Below are positions 39,080 through 48,200 of a stretch of DNA of 64,000 bases, in pieces. Positions within the stretch are counted from its first letter, which is position 1; each line of letters opens with the position of its first letter. The position numbers were made by a program, and so were the translations under genes. The stretch comes from Vibrio cyclitrophicus (GTDB lineage Bacteria; Pseudomonadota; Gammaproteobacteria; Enterobacterales; Vibrionaceae): NCBI RefSeq assembly GCF_024347435.1, contig NZ_AP025480.1, forward strand, positions 372,001 to 436,000, given 5' to 3'. The notes below the pieces were generated by a model. The model did no database searches, was not told where the DNA came from, and was given only the letters and a program-made list of their open reading frames with translations.

Positions 39080-40306
39080 ATGAGTAAACTATTCAAATTT
39101 ACCCCAACTAAACTTAACAACATTCCACCCCACGATAGACGGTCTAAATCCACCAACAATGAAGTCTCTGATACCGAAGTGCAGGGCTTGAAATTGCTTA
39201 TTGGTAAATCTGGTAAGAAGCGCTTCCTACTACGGTTTATATCGCCAATCTCAAAAAATAAATCCAGCATTGCACTCGGTCAATGGCCAGATATTGACTT
39301 ACCTACGGTTCGCAACAAAGCGCGTAAGTTAAAGGTACAAATCGCCGATGGTATTGACCCGAAACTTGAAAGAGATAAGCAAGTCGAAACTCAAGTACCG
39401 ACCTTGTACGACTTCTTTCACGATACCTTTATTGTTTCTAAGAAAAGCAAAGGTAAGAAAACGTGGCGTGATGATATTGCGAGGTTTGAGCACTGGAAGC
39501 ACTTACATACGAAGCCTATCGATAAAATTACTGGCGTCCATCTTCATCAAGTTCAAGCAAAGCTATTAGCTACGGAGTATCGCCCCGGTAAGAAGTACGC
39601 AGCAGCCACGGTCGATCGTACTATTGCCTTGATGAAAACCATCCTAAAGGAAGCATACCGCCTTTTAGACATACCCTATATCGGCGATAAGGTTTCGCTT
39701 ATCAATCCAGATAACATGAGAACTCGCTACTTAACCATGGAAGAAACAGCAGCAGTGATACGTACATCACGAGATTACTATTGCAGGGTAACGGGTAATT
39801 TCATTTCTCTACTTTTCCTTACAGGATGCAGAGATACCGAATTGCGTACGGTTAAGTGGCGGAGTATCAGCCTGATTGATAAAACCATGTTTGTAGAAAG
39901 CACCAAGAATGGCACAAGTATGACGGTGCCATTAACCCCCTTCATGGTTGAGTTATTCCGGGAGCTATTGAACATGAGACAAAAAGGTAATCCATATGTC
40001 TTCTTTGGTCGAAAGGAGAGAAGCCATATCTCACAGCCTAGAAATGCTTTTACTCGAATTAAGGAGAGGGCAGGGATTAAGAATCCGAAAGAGGTTTGTT
40101 TTCATGTTGCCCGTCATAGCTTTGCGACAAATTTAATCGAGAATAATGTCGATGTGCTGACTGTACAGCGTTTAATGAACCACAAGGATTTAAGTAGTAC
40201 GCAGAGGTATGTTAAGCATTCTAAGGAAAAGCTGCTCAATAGCTCGGACACTTTGTCTTCGGTATTGAAAGAACAGGCACCAAGACTGGCACACCGCATC
40301 AGTTAG
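39080..40306 (+). CDS. Tyrosine recombinase / island integrase
   Basis: A 408-aa integrase of the P4/DUF4102 type. The N-terminal DUF4102 arm-binding domain (about residues 10-95), SAM-like core-binding domain (about 105-195) and catalytic domain (about 215-390) are in normal order. Catalytic residues visible are Arg in LTGCRDTEL, His-x-x-Arg in HVARHSF, His in MNHKD and Tyr in STQRYVKHS. All are intact, so it may be active. It lies 2.1 kb from the broken tRNA-Leu, the likely attachment site. Confidence 0.93.
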   Translation: MSKLFKFTPTKLNNIPPHDRRSKSTNNEVSDTEVQGLKLLIGKSGKKRFLLRFISPISKNKSSIALGQWPDIDLPTVRNKARKLKVQIADGIDPKLERDKQVETQVPTLYDFFHDTFIVSKKSKGKKTWRDDIARFEHWKHLHTKPIDKITGVHLHQVQAKLLATEYRPGKKYAAATVDRTIALMKTILKEAYRLLDIPYIGDKVSLINPDNMRTRYLTMEETAAVIRTSRDYYCRVTGNFISLLFLTGCRDTELRTVKWRSISLIDKTMFVESTKNGTSMTVPLTPFMVELFRELLNMRQKGNPYVFFGRKERSHISQPRNAFTRIKERAGIKNPKEVCFHVARHSFATNLIENNVDVLTVQRLMNHKDLSSTQRYVKHSKEKLLNSSDTLSSVLKEQAPRLAHRIS

Positions 40307-40351
40307 ATAGTTTTAACCTTAAAATCAAACATATATAAAAATTACATATCT

Positions 40352-40387
40352 GCCCCTACTGGCTCTAGCTAGTAGGGGCTTTTTTCG
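40352..40387 (+). terminator. Terminator between the integrase and the next gene
   Basis: GCCCCTACT GGCTCTAGCT AGTAGGGGC runs into TTTTTT. It ends only about 23 bases before the next start codon, so it separates the integrase from the following gene or acts as an attenuator. Confidence 0.88.
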
Positions 40388-40409
40388 TATCTGGAATAAG
40401 GGGAAATAC

Positions 40410-40787
40410 ATGCAGGTAATAAAAACTTTTACGGAGTTAATGGCATTGAAAATGGCGAACTCTGATAAGGAAAATCTAATTGGTCATTTAGCTGAAGTGA
40501 CAGATGGAGATTTGAATGATTTGGAGAAAAGTTGGGACGAAATAGGCATCACTCTGATTTTGTTCGATGAGAGCGATACCAATCAAGACCTCGATCATAT
40601 GGATGAACAAACCAAGCTTATGATTGATTTCGTCACTAATCACCCAGAGTACGTGCTGCTTATCGGCTCTATGGTCATAGCGTTAGGTGTACTTAACGAC
40701 CAAGGCTCAGGCTGTTACCTAGCCGGATATACCAGTAACCAGCTCCATCCAATTCAGACGCTATTGACTCAGGTTGATGGCGAGTAG
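40410..40787 (+). CDS. Hypothetical protein (125 aa)
   Basis: No family recognised. The first 75 residues are acidic and helical (DGDLNDLEKSWDEIGITLILF); the middle EYVLLIGSMVIALGVLNDQG is hydrophobic enough for one membrane or core helix. Start ATG 40410 has AAGGGG upstream. A strong terminator precedes it at close distance. Confidence 0.5.
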   Translation: MQVIKTFTELMALKMANSDKENLIGHLAEVTDGDLNDLEKSWDEIGITLILFDESDTNQDLDHMDEQTKLMIDFVTNHPEYVLLIGSMVIALGVLNDQGSGCYLAGYTSNQLHPIQTLLTQVDGE

Positions 40788-40834
40788 TCACTCACGCAGC
40801 AATATTTCACATTATCACCGACAGGAGAATATCT

Positions 40835-41314
40835 ATGAACCAACGCAAAGTAGACCCAGACTTCCCTAATGCTGGCACTCAAGATGAGCAGCACCAAGAG
40901 ATTAATCATTTCGAACAAATCGTATTAACAGGTGCAGCGCCGAAACTAGCAGGGAGTGGCAAGGTCTTGTACGAAGTGGCGTTGCATAATGAAGAAAAGC
41001 AACTCTACTTCAGGATCACAGGGCAGGAAGGTGGCGCAGGACTTCATTCAAAAGAGTGGCTATCCGTAAATACCATGCTTTCACTTATAGAAGCGCAGAA
41101 AGATAAACCATGGAAAAGTCAGCTGTACAAGCAGTTGTTTAATGGAGGTTCAGCAAACAACCATTCGTTCTGTTCCGTGATAATTAGGGACTTAGGTTTA
41201 GCATCAAAAACGGATTCATCACGCTACTTACATGTACTTTCAACAGACTTCGAAGATAAGAAAAGTGCATTACTGGCACTCGCCAAATCTCAAACCACAT
41301 CTAAGAAAAAATAA
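40835..41314 (+). CDS. Hypothetical protein (159 aa)
   Basis: No recognised family. The central region (about residues 25-110) looks like a small alpha/beta domain with VLYEVALHNEEKQLYFRIT and GGAGLHSKEWLSVNTMLSL; the C-terminus is Lys/Ser-rich. CAGGAG precedes ATG 40835. It lies 47 bases after the previous gene and may share its transcript. Confidence 0.5.
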   Translation: MNQRKVDPDFPNAGTQDEQHQEINHFEQIVLTGAAPKLAGSGKVLYEVALHNEEKQLYFRITGQEGGAGLHSKEWLSVNTMLSLIEAQKDKPWKSQLYKQLFNGGSANNHSFCSVIIRDLGLASKTDSSRYLHVLSTDFEDKKSALLALAKSQTTSKKK

Positions 41315-41580
41315 CCCTACCAGACAGTAAGACGACAGAAGAAATTTGCTAAGCCGATGAGTTGTAATCTGTTTACTTCATCAGGTGATTACCGTCAACG
41401 GACGATGAGTAATACGGTCATCACTAATATTACTACTCGACGGATTTCAAATTTCTTGAGTTATCAGTGGAAGAGTTAATGACGAGATCAGAATACTCAC
41501 CTCGAACCAAGCCACTTCCGAACTTTCATACCGCACACTACCCAAGAGTGCATCCCTAACAAACTAAAAGAGAATTTATT
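41315..41580. other. Intergenic stretch with a doubtful 40-codon frame
   Basis: ATG 41357 to TAA 41479 encodes a basic 40-residue peptide without a convincing ribosome-binding site; I do not call it. Nothing else recognisable. Confidence 0.3.
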
Positions 41581-42012
41581 ATGAACTTAACTTTTGACGT
41601 TGAGCGCTTGCTGCTGCCAGTAAGCGTGGATCTTCAAGATACTTTAAACCGAGTGATTAGCGAATCAGGCAAATGGACACCTATGATCCAATCGGTCGTG
41701 ATTAGCTTCCGAGATAAAAGCTACACCTCTGAGGACGGCGGTTTTCATCCTGTTGAAATCAGGCTTGTTCGACTCTATGACCAATGGGTATTTGATTACA
41801 TCACTGACTTTGCGTATTGCGGTGGTCCATATCCCGAACTGGTTAAAGAGGTGGATTTCAACTTCGGATGCGGGACAGCGAGTTTTTCCTATGTTCCGGA
41901 ATTATCAATAACAAGTAGTGAGGTAATGGAGTTCTATTCGATGTGGGAATCCAACTTTCTAAGCTACATCGGAATGGATTGCTTTGATGAGATAAAAGTT
42001 ACGGTGGATTAG
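41581..42012 (+). CDS. DUF2787 family protein
   Basis: A 143-aa protein matching the DUF2787 pattern, a family common in Vibrio and Shewanella mobile elements: GGFHPVEIRLVR, DYITDFAYCGGPYPELVKEVDFNF, and the C-terminal EFYSMWESNFLSYIGMDCFDEIKV (only key parts cited). Function is unknown. It is a cytosolic protein without signal or membrane segments. Start ATG 41581 has AAAAGAGAA upstream. Confidence 0.75.
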   Translation: MNLTFDVERLLLPVSVDLQDTLNRVISESGKWTPMIQSVVISFRDKSYTSEDGGFHPVEIRLVRLYDQWVFDYITDFAYCGGPYPELVKEVDFNFGCGTASFSYVPELSITSSEVMEFYSMWESNFLSYIGMDCFDEIKVTVD

Positions 42013-42499
42013 TCCATCACTAACGAATCAAGTTGAAAGCATCAAGTGAGGGAGAGCTAATTTTAACGAGTTTACTTGGTTGATAGGTGGTTAACTGCTC
42101 CCATTGCTATGTAGAAGCAATGGGAACAGTTAAGGTCTGCAATTCTATGGGAAATACCGAGAGAATGACTTGTATGAAGCTATCTCTGTCTTACAGTTCT
42201 TAAATATTCCCCTATATATTCAACCAGCTGACTGGCTGTTATTGATTAGTTTAGTTACGTTCGGTGAAAAACAGCATCGTTTCGAGTCTTCCCTTAGTTA
42301 GTATCGATTCTAAGTTTGGTAAAACACCCCAGTTCCCATATCTAACATCGAAAGCTTAAAAACCGCTGCATAGTTGTTTCTTTATGATATGGAGTGACTA
42401 CAACAGAGAACCGAAACGACATTATGTTTTGGTGGTTGCATTTCATCTCAACGAACCATCAACAAGCCCAACAACGTACTTCAATTAGCTTAGTGCCTT
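42013..42499. other. 487-base gap with a long hairpin
   Basis: No supported gene; a short frame at 42394-42597 is antisense to the WYL regulator. The notable element is an 18-bp stem with a single mismatch at 42091-42133 (listed separately). Confidence 0.5.
42091..42133. other. Long near-perfect inverted repeat
   Basis: Arms TTAACTGCTCCCATTGCT and AGCAATGGGAACAGTTAA pair at 17 of 18 positions around a 7-base loop. There is no T run, so it is not a plain intrinsic terminator. It could be a structured RNA, a processing site or a protein-binding palindrome. Confidence 0.7.
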
Positions 42500-43390
42500 C
42501 TACTGGGTTGAATCTAAATACGCTTGGAGCTCTTGCTTCAACAAGTAACGTATCCAATCAGGTGAGAGCACCTCTGCATGAGGTAGCCACGTTTTAAGTT
42601 GGCGTAATAATTCTGGAATGTTCTTGGTTTGGTGACTAATGAACACATCCCCTGAATCCAGGTCTTTCAATACTTGGAAGTCATCAGCGTTACCTTCATT
42701 TAAGAAGGCTTCTACGCCTTTAGCGCTCATCTGTATAACCACTTCAATGGGATTGAGTAAAGGTTCTTCATATTCACAACCAGTTAGCTTCTGCTCAACG
42801 CTAGGGTCAGGAGAATATTTGTCCTCGTAACGCACTAGCTCACGAATCTTAGCCACTCTGAGAGACTCTAGGCGGTTTCTCTGTGTCCCGACAATGAACC
42901 ACAATCCACGTTCATTCAACAGTTTGTAGCTGTGGAACTCATCGTAGGTTTTCCCTTCATGGCTAAAGCTGATCACGTTTCGTCGCTGTATCGATTCGAT
43001 AAGTTTCTCGAACACTGAAGCACATTCACTGATGTCCTCGACTTTTGGGTTCTTGAAGAGAAAGGGTGGTGTGGTTTTGTTGTTCAATACGCCATTGCTT
43101 AGATAGTGCTTACCCGAAAACAAAGTATCGAACCCCATGTTTAACAGCAGGAGAGATAGCTCATTATTGGTCTGTCTGCCTAAGAACTTAGGGTCTAACG
43201 AGTAGCAAGCACCATCACGTTGTATAGGTAGGTAGTTCAACCGTTCATTGAAGTCACGATTTAACGTCCTTCTCGCTACCCCAAATTCACGACTTAAATC
43301 GTCCAGATGCAACTTCTCACCTGTATTCAAACGGGTCAGGATGATGCCAAGTCGTTTCGCTAGTTTGTCATGCTCTTTCATTCTATGCAT
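42500..43390 (-). CDS. WYL-domain transcriptional regulator
   Basis: HTH plus WYL-domain regulator of about 296 aa. The DNA-binding part is KLHLDDLSREFGVARRTLNRDF (about residues 26-47, a winged HTH). The central WYL-type sensor carries YKLLNERGLWFIVGTQ and LRVAKIRELVRYED, and a WCX-like C-terminal domain follows. Such proteins (for example BrxR and CapW) repress defence-island genes and sense nucleic-acid or nucleotide ligands. The start is uncertain among ATG 43390, ATG 43381 and GTG 43423; none has a strong ribosome-binding site. Confidence 0.83.
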   Translation of the reverse strand: MHRMKEHDKLAKRLGIILTRLNTGEKLHLDDLSREFGVARRTLNRDFNERLNYLPIQRDGACYSLDPKFLGRQTNNELSLLLLNMGFDTLFSGKHYLSNGVLNNKTTPPFLFKNPKVEDISECASVFEKLIESIQRRNVISFSHEGKTYDEFHSYKLLNERGLWFIVGTQRNRLESLRVAKIRELVRYEDKYSPDPSVEQKLTGCEYEEPLLNPIEVVIQMSAKGVEAFLNEGNADDFQVLKDLDSGDVFISHQTKNIPELLRQLKTWLPHAEVLSPDWIRYLLKQELQAYLDSTQ

Positions 43391-43648
43391 TGTAGATAGG
43401 TCGCTCGTCAGGTGGTGTCGCACTGAGAAAGAACCTGATTATTTCTAGCGAATTTTCATAAGGTTACTGATGTTGCTATAGCTTTCATTAGCTACCTCTA
43501 GGTATGCCTTACAAGGCATTCATCAATCATTTCAATATTTCTACATCTGAGCGACACACCCTGTCGTTCACCCTCTTTAAACTAATCATCAATCACGTTA
43601 ACGCCGTCTTTATCGGTGGCGTCATTACGTATTTAAGGAAAAACAACC

Positions 43649-43915
43649 ATGAAAAAATCAATCATCCTGCTAGGTCTAACTTCGTTATTCGTATCTTCGG
43701 TATTCGCAGGTGGTACGTTCGGTGGTAATCCGGGCGATATCTCGAAAATGAAAGAGCTGCTAGAGCCTCAATGGAATGGTAAAGCAGGTATTCAGAACAC
43801 ATCATCTTACGGTGTCATCGTGCAATGGAAAGCCGATGTCTGCGGAACAATGAATGGTCATGTCACTGATGTAACTCAATGCACCTCAGATACCCCGAAA
43901 GGTAAAGCACAATAA
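43649..43915 (+). CDS. Small exported protein (88 aa)
   Basis: Residues 1-20 (MKKSIILLGLTSLFVSSVFA) are a clear signal peptide with cleavage after VFA. The mature part is about 68 residues with two cysteines that could form a disulfide (VCGTMNGHVTDVTQCTS). No family recognised. TTAAGGAAAAACAACC precedes ATG 43649. A structured inverted repeat follows the stop. Confidence 0.65.
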   Translation: MKKSIILLGLTSLFVSSVFAGGTFGGNPGDISKMKELLEPQWNGKAGIQNTSSYGVIVQWKADVCGTMNGHVTDVTQCTSDTPKGKAQ

Positions 43916-43920
43916 GTTTT

Positions 43921-43997
43921 GTTGCGGAGCTTGGATCTCGATATCTCAGTTTCGAAATTGGAACTCTCTAGGCTGAGACATCAATGAGCTCCGCAAC
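43921..43997. other. Nested inverted repeat after the exported protein
   Basis: Perfect 11-base arms GTTGCGGAGCT (43921-43931) and AGCTCCGCAAC (43987-43997) enclose a second pair TCTCAG / CTGAGA (43944, 43973). The 77-base element could fold into a bulged stem. No T run follows, so it may be a structured 3' region or small RNA. Confidence 0.6.
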
Positions 43998-44028
43998 ACC
44001 TAATAAACCAACAAGAAGGAGCCTTTAC

Positions 44029-44130
44029 ATGGCGATTAAATCCATAACAATACTCGTTACAACCTGTCCTGCATGTGGTGAACGTGCATATGATGATGGT
44101 AGCTGTCAGGTGTGTGGTCACTCTCACTAA
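44029..44130 (+). CDS. 33-residue zinc-ribbon-like protein
   Basis: ATG 44029 to TAA 44130. The sequence holds CPACGERAYDDGSCQVCGH, two CxxC pairs 12 residues apart, as in a zinc ribbon. AGAAGGAG lies 7 bases upstream of the ATG, which supports translation. A terminator follows 20 bases after the stop. The size suits a small regulator or adaptor; no specific function can be claimed. Confidence 0.65.
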   Translation: MAIKSITILVTTCPACGERAYDDGSCQVCGHSH

Positions 44131-44150
44131 AGCTGCATTAACAAAACTCT

Positions 44151-44186
44151 AAAGGGTCATGTTCTTCATTGAGCATGGCCCTTTTC
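44151..44186 (+). terminator. Terminator after the zinc-ribbon gene
   Basis: AAAGGGTCATG and CATGGCCCTTTT form the stem, ending in TTTTCG. The next start codon follows about 25 bases later, the same layout as at 40352-40410. Confidence 0.75.
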
Positions 44187-44211
44187 GTATCTACAGAAAA
44201 GGAGTAAGTAC

Positions 44212-44406
44212 GTGGATAAAGACAACTATTCTGAACCACAAAAAGGATCAGAGACTCTATCTAAAAGTAGGAAGGAATTAGGATTTAAAGCTGCTCAGCT
44301 TGGTGGTGCTATAGGCCTTCGATTTGGTGGGCCATATGGAATGTTAATTGGGACAATCTGCGGATTTTCAGCAGGAATTTTGATTGATGAGGTACTGGAG
44401 GACTAG
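44212..44406 (+). CDS. Small glycine-zipper-type membrane protein (64 aa)
   Basis: GTG start at 44212 with AAAAGGAG upstream. The first 25 residues are polar; residues 28-60 (AAQLGGAIGLRFGGPYGMLI and GTICGFSAGILID) contain closely spaced glycines like a glycine-zipper helix hairpin, seen in membrane-associating small proteins and some toxins. No family firmly recognised. Confidence 0.55.
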   Translation: MDKDNYSEPQKGSETLSKSRKELGFKAAQLGGAIGLRFGGPYGMLIGTICGFSAGILIDEVLED

Positions 44407-44428
44407 TTAATCAATAAAGCAGGGACGC

Positions 44429-44533
44429 ATGTTTCTGTTTTTTTATATCGACAAGAACAAACCATATGGTCAAGTAGTGCAGACTGCGGAGGTAACTAAA
44501 AGCCTCTTACGGTATTTCAAGTTTTGTCCGTAA
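44429..44533 (+). CDS. Possible 34-residue peptide
   Basis: ATG 44429 to TAA 44533, starting MFLFFYIDKNKPYGQVV. AGGGA lies 4 to 5 bases upstream. No family, no homology seen; it could be a chance frame. Confidence 0.25.
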   Translation: MFLFFYIDKNKPYGQVVQTAEVTKSLLRYFKFCP

Positions 44534-44613
44534 CTCTTAACAAAGTAATAACCCTGTTAGATAGCACTTCGCTGTACAGGAATTACTTTTAATTAATCAT
44601 TAAGGATAAGGTC

Positions 44614-44877
44614 ATGGAAAACTTCAGTAATATTATCGAACACAACACAAGTGAACTTAAGAACGGCAATATGAGTGCATATTTGGCTGTGCTGGAAGAC
44701 AGTATTTATCAATACGAGGAAAGGTATGGTCCGATGAAAGGCAGCGCTTATCTACGTAACTACGTGCGGTCTTGCTTCCGCAATGATTTAGCCAAGAAAG
44801 GCGGTTACGATTCCTTTGGTCGCAAGCAATTCAAGACTTATATCAAACGTTGGTTCCACAAGGTTGGCGAGAGATAA
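44614..44877 (+). CDS. Hypothetical protein (87 aa)
   Basis: No family recognised. The protein is helical, acidic at its start and basic at its end (RNDLAKKGGYDSFGRKQF, KRWFHKVGER), soluble, and could bind nucleic acid. TTAAGGATAAGGTC precedes ATG 44614. A hairpin typical of this island follows at 44921. Confidence 0.5.
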   Translation: MENFSNIIEHNTSELKNGNMSAYLAVLEDSIYQYEERYGPMKGSAYLRNYVRSCFRNDLAKKGGYDSFGRKQFKTYIKRWFHKVGER

Positions 44878-45219
44878 AAAACCACAGGTGTTGCATCGAG
44901 ATGTTGTCTCTACGTATGTCAAAAGCGGACACCGAGCCTAAAGTAATATATTTAAAGGTTTCGAGTCCGCTTTTATTTGTGCTTATGGATGCTGAATTTG
45001 TTTTTGGACAAACCTTCTTAGAGTAGTCACTTAAATTAGATAAAAGCGGATAACTTTTATTATCAGAACTCGTTTCGTTAAGTGTCCAATTTAGTTCGTG
45101 GCGAGCATATCTTTATGCACTATTGTTTAGCCCCTACCTGTAGCATGGGTAAATGCGAGCTAAGTCAATGAAAAGTCTGGTATGATATTGGTTTCATCAT
45201 ACGAGTTGGAGCTTGCAGA
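44878..45219. other. 342-base gap upstream of the KAP ATPase gene
   Basis: Contains the terminator-like hairpin at 44921-44974, then an AT-rich segment. A second GGACA / TGTCC pair flanks about 45004-45090. TATGATAT near 45180 may be the -10 of the ATPase gene. No coding frame supported. Confidence 0.45.
44921..44974 (+). terminator. Terminator-like hairpin
   Basis: AAAAGCGGAC and GTCCGCTTTT are perfect inverted arms 34 bases apart, followed by ATTTGT. A related hairpin occurs at 56283-56330. Confidence 0.65.
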
Positions 45220-48200
45220 ATGGGTAATGTTCGTCAATATCAAAGTGAGAAGCCAGAAAAGGTTGATTCATTTGTAGGTAAAGGTCATTTTACCGTTGCT
45301 AAGGCAATTTCTAACGTCATATTGAACGATTCTTCACAACACATTATCGGCGTGGAAGGAAGCCTAGGCGCAGGTAAATCGACCGTAATCGAAATGGTCA
45401 GAGAAACCATTGAAGCTCACAATTGTCACATGGTGACATTTGATGCCGATCGTTATCACTCAAATTTAAAACCAGCTTTAATTAAAACCATTGAGACCGA
45501 ACTCTCCATTATGGTCGGTAGTAACAGTACAAGTAAGCGTAAATTGACACAGGCTGTCGAGGTCGCCCTTGGAAAACGGTTGCAATACACTAAGGATACC
45601 AACAGTCATATTTCGTTGCTTGCTATATCTTTCATGTTCTCTCTTGGTGTGTCGGCGTTCCAAGTAAAACCAGCTATAACCTATATTCTTTCTGAATTGG
45701 GCAGGATTAATTCGGATAAGTCAGTGGGCGAAGTCTCATCATCAATTGGGGCCCCTGATTCATTAGCTGGGATCGTGTCTATTCTACTCACTTTAAGCCC
45801 TGCAATCGCTTACGGAATTTTAAAACTCTTGAAAAGCGATGTTTCTTTAGGTGATCTTGTAAAACGTAATAGCAAAGATACCATTAGTGAAACAATCGAC
45901 ATTACTCGAGACGTTGGAGCAATGGAACTTAAAGAGGCATTCGACACTTTCACTGCACTTATTCCGGAAAATGAAACTCTGATTTTAGTCATTGATAACA
46001 TTGATCGAGTCACACCTGATATTGCCCGAGAATTATGGAGTGATATCGAAATTCTAGCGTCTTTCGGGAATCCTAAGTTTCGAGTGCTCTTACCTTATTC
46101 AGAAGAGCACTTAGCAAAAGCATTAGATGGTGAAGATTTAAATGCCGGAAAGGAGTATATTTCTAAGCGAATCCCCATCCCATTTACAGCCCCCCCAATT
46201 GTGTCGACGGGCTGGCGTGATCAGTTTGAGATATATTGGAACGAAACCCTGCCTGATATGACCGGCTGCGAAGGTGTTAAAGAGCTTATTGATGTATGGC
46301 GTAGTAAGATAACACCACGATATCTCAAGAGCCTTATAAACCGTATCGCGACAAAGGTGGATTCATGTCCAGAACTTAACTCTGATCTTGATGGCATATC
46401 ATGTGCTGTTTACTTAATGGGTCACAAAGATAACGGTATAAGTTTAGAGGAACTGGTAAGCAAACCTAACATTAGTGACCGTAAATATTATGATGAAGTC
46501 ACTTCGAGTCATAGGATTTTACTTAAGTATGTCGGTCGTGAAGAACTTTGGGCTAAACGTCTAGCCGCCTTACACTTCCAAACAACATTTGATATTGCTG
46601 AAAGTGAGTTGATCTCCGAGCCAATCAGATCTGCATTTTCTGCGCATGATACAAAGCGTTTAGTTGAATTGGAACCACTGCTCGGGTTTAATCTATTTGT
46701 GAATAAACAAATAGAACAATCTGATCCTACCGACCTAATTAAGATTGCAGCGAAACTGGCAAATGAAAATAGTGGTTTAGCTCTATTGGAGAAGATTCTT
46801 CCGTCAATTAACCATGAGATAGTAACGAACCTACATAACAAGGATGAGTTTGATGGGGAGCTGGTTGATAGTTATCTGACTCTTCAAAAAGCGAATGTAG
46901 GCATCGAGTATTTCGCTATTAAAGCGTTACAAAATACTTGGGAGTCCTCGATAGAGCATTTGTTTTCTCAGTTGCCTCCTCTACTAGATAAATCTAAGCA
47001 GACCGACTTCTTATCTTCAGAGCAAGAGTTGGTTTCTCACATTGAACAATGCTATTCGTATTTTGAAGTTACTGGCAACACGCCAGGATTTATCGATAAC
47101 CTAACGCCTGAATTCTTTGTTCTAGCATTGTATTCGGCTAAAAAGAAGCTCACGAAATGGAATATGGAGGAGCTATTATCCGATATGGATTCTTCATCTG
47201 TTGTGAAATTAGCCTGCCGTCGTCACATGGCACTAAACGATGATTATTCGCTTTTGGATATGATAAGACCAACCCTAAAGATTGGTAAGTTAAGCAAGTT
47301 AACGAGACAAGATTTCATCTCCGGATTAGACATTACCACTCAAGATATTGATATTTGCATGAGCTTAGCCCCTTTTACAGATGAATGGCATGATCCAAGT
47401 TCAGAACCTTTTGCCTTGAAGCTTATTAATTATTATGGAAAAAACACTCGGGAAAATAGTTGGGAAAACGAAACTGACCAAGCACAATATCTGGCCCTTA
47501 CCGCAGCAGCTATCATTAAAAGTTATAGTACGCTGACGACTAATATCACTGTTCAAGTCGGGCCACAATCGAACCAGCGTCAAAATCAGCAAGTGGTCGT
47601 TTGGCTAGCTAAAGAACTAAGTGCAATCCCTAGCTTCACCACATACTTAACCGATTATCTCGTATTTTGTTCAGTTAAAAATCTGATGGCCTGGAGTCAA
47701 CACAGTTCAATGACAGAACACCTTATAACTAATCTAGGTGAACTACTCGATAAAAAGCGTATTCACGAACTCAACATTGCTGAATTCGTAAATGGAGGTT
47801 ATGTATTCCTAAAAGAGAACCTTAATCATCCACCTACGAAGCAAATAATACATTGGTTGGATGACTGGAGCAGTTATTCAAAAAAAACCGAAAGTTGGGA
47901 CGATGTGTTAGTCAATGACATTTTGGAATTCAGACCTGATGGGTTTATCGAAAAACTCTATAAACATTTTGAAGACGGATTAAGTGATTCTGATTGGTTG
48001 GAGAGAAGTATTCGATCGCCTAGTACCGTTGCGACGCTTGTACTACAAGATATGGTGAAACAAAAATATGTTTTGAAAAATCAGGACCCGACATATTCCT
48101 GTTTAAAAGGCGTAATGGAATGTGACGATAACTTTGATATAGAATTCATCAGACTATTGTCTAACTTTATCAGCGGTCATAAAAAGTCCGGTCTAGCACG

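Noticed and set aside
42394..42597. 67-codon frame at the end of the 487-base gap
   Set aside because: Overlaps the 3' end of the WYL regulator gene on the opposite strand and lacks a start signal.
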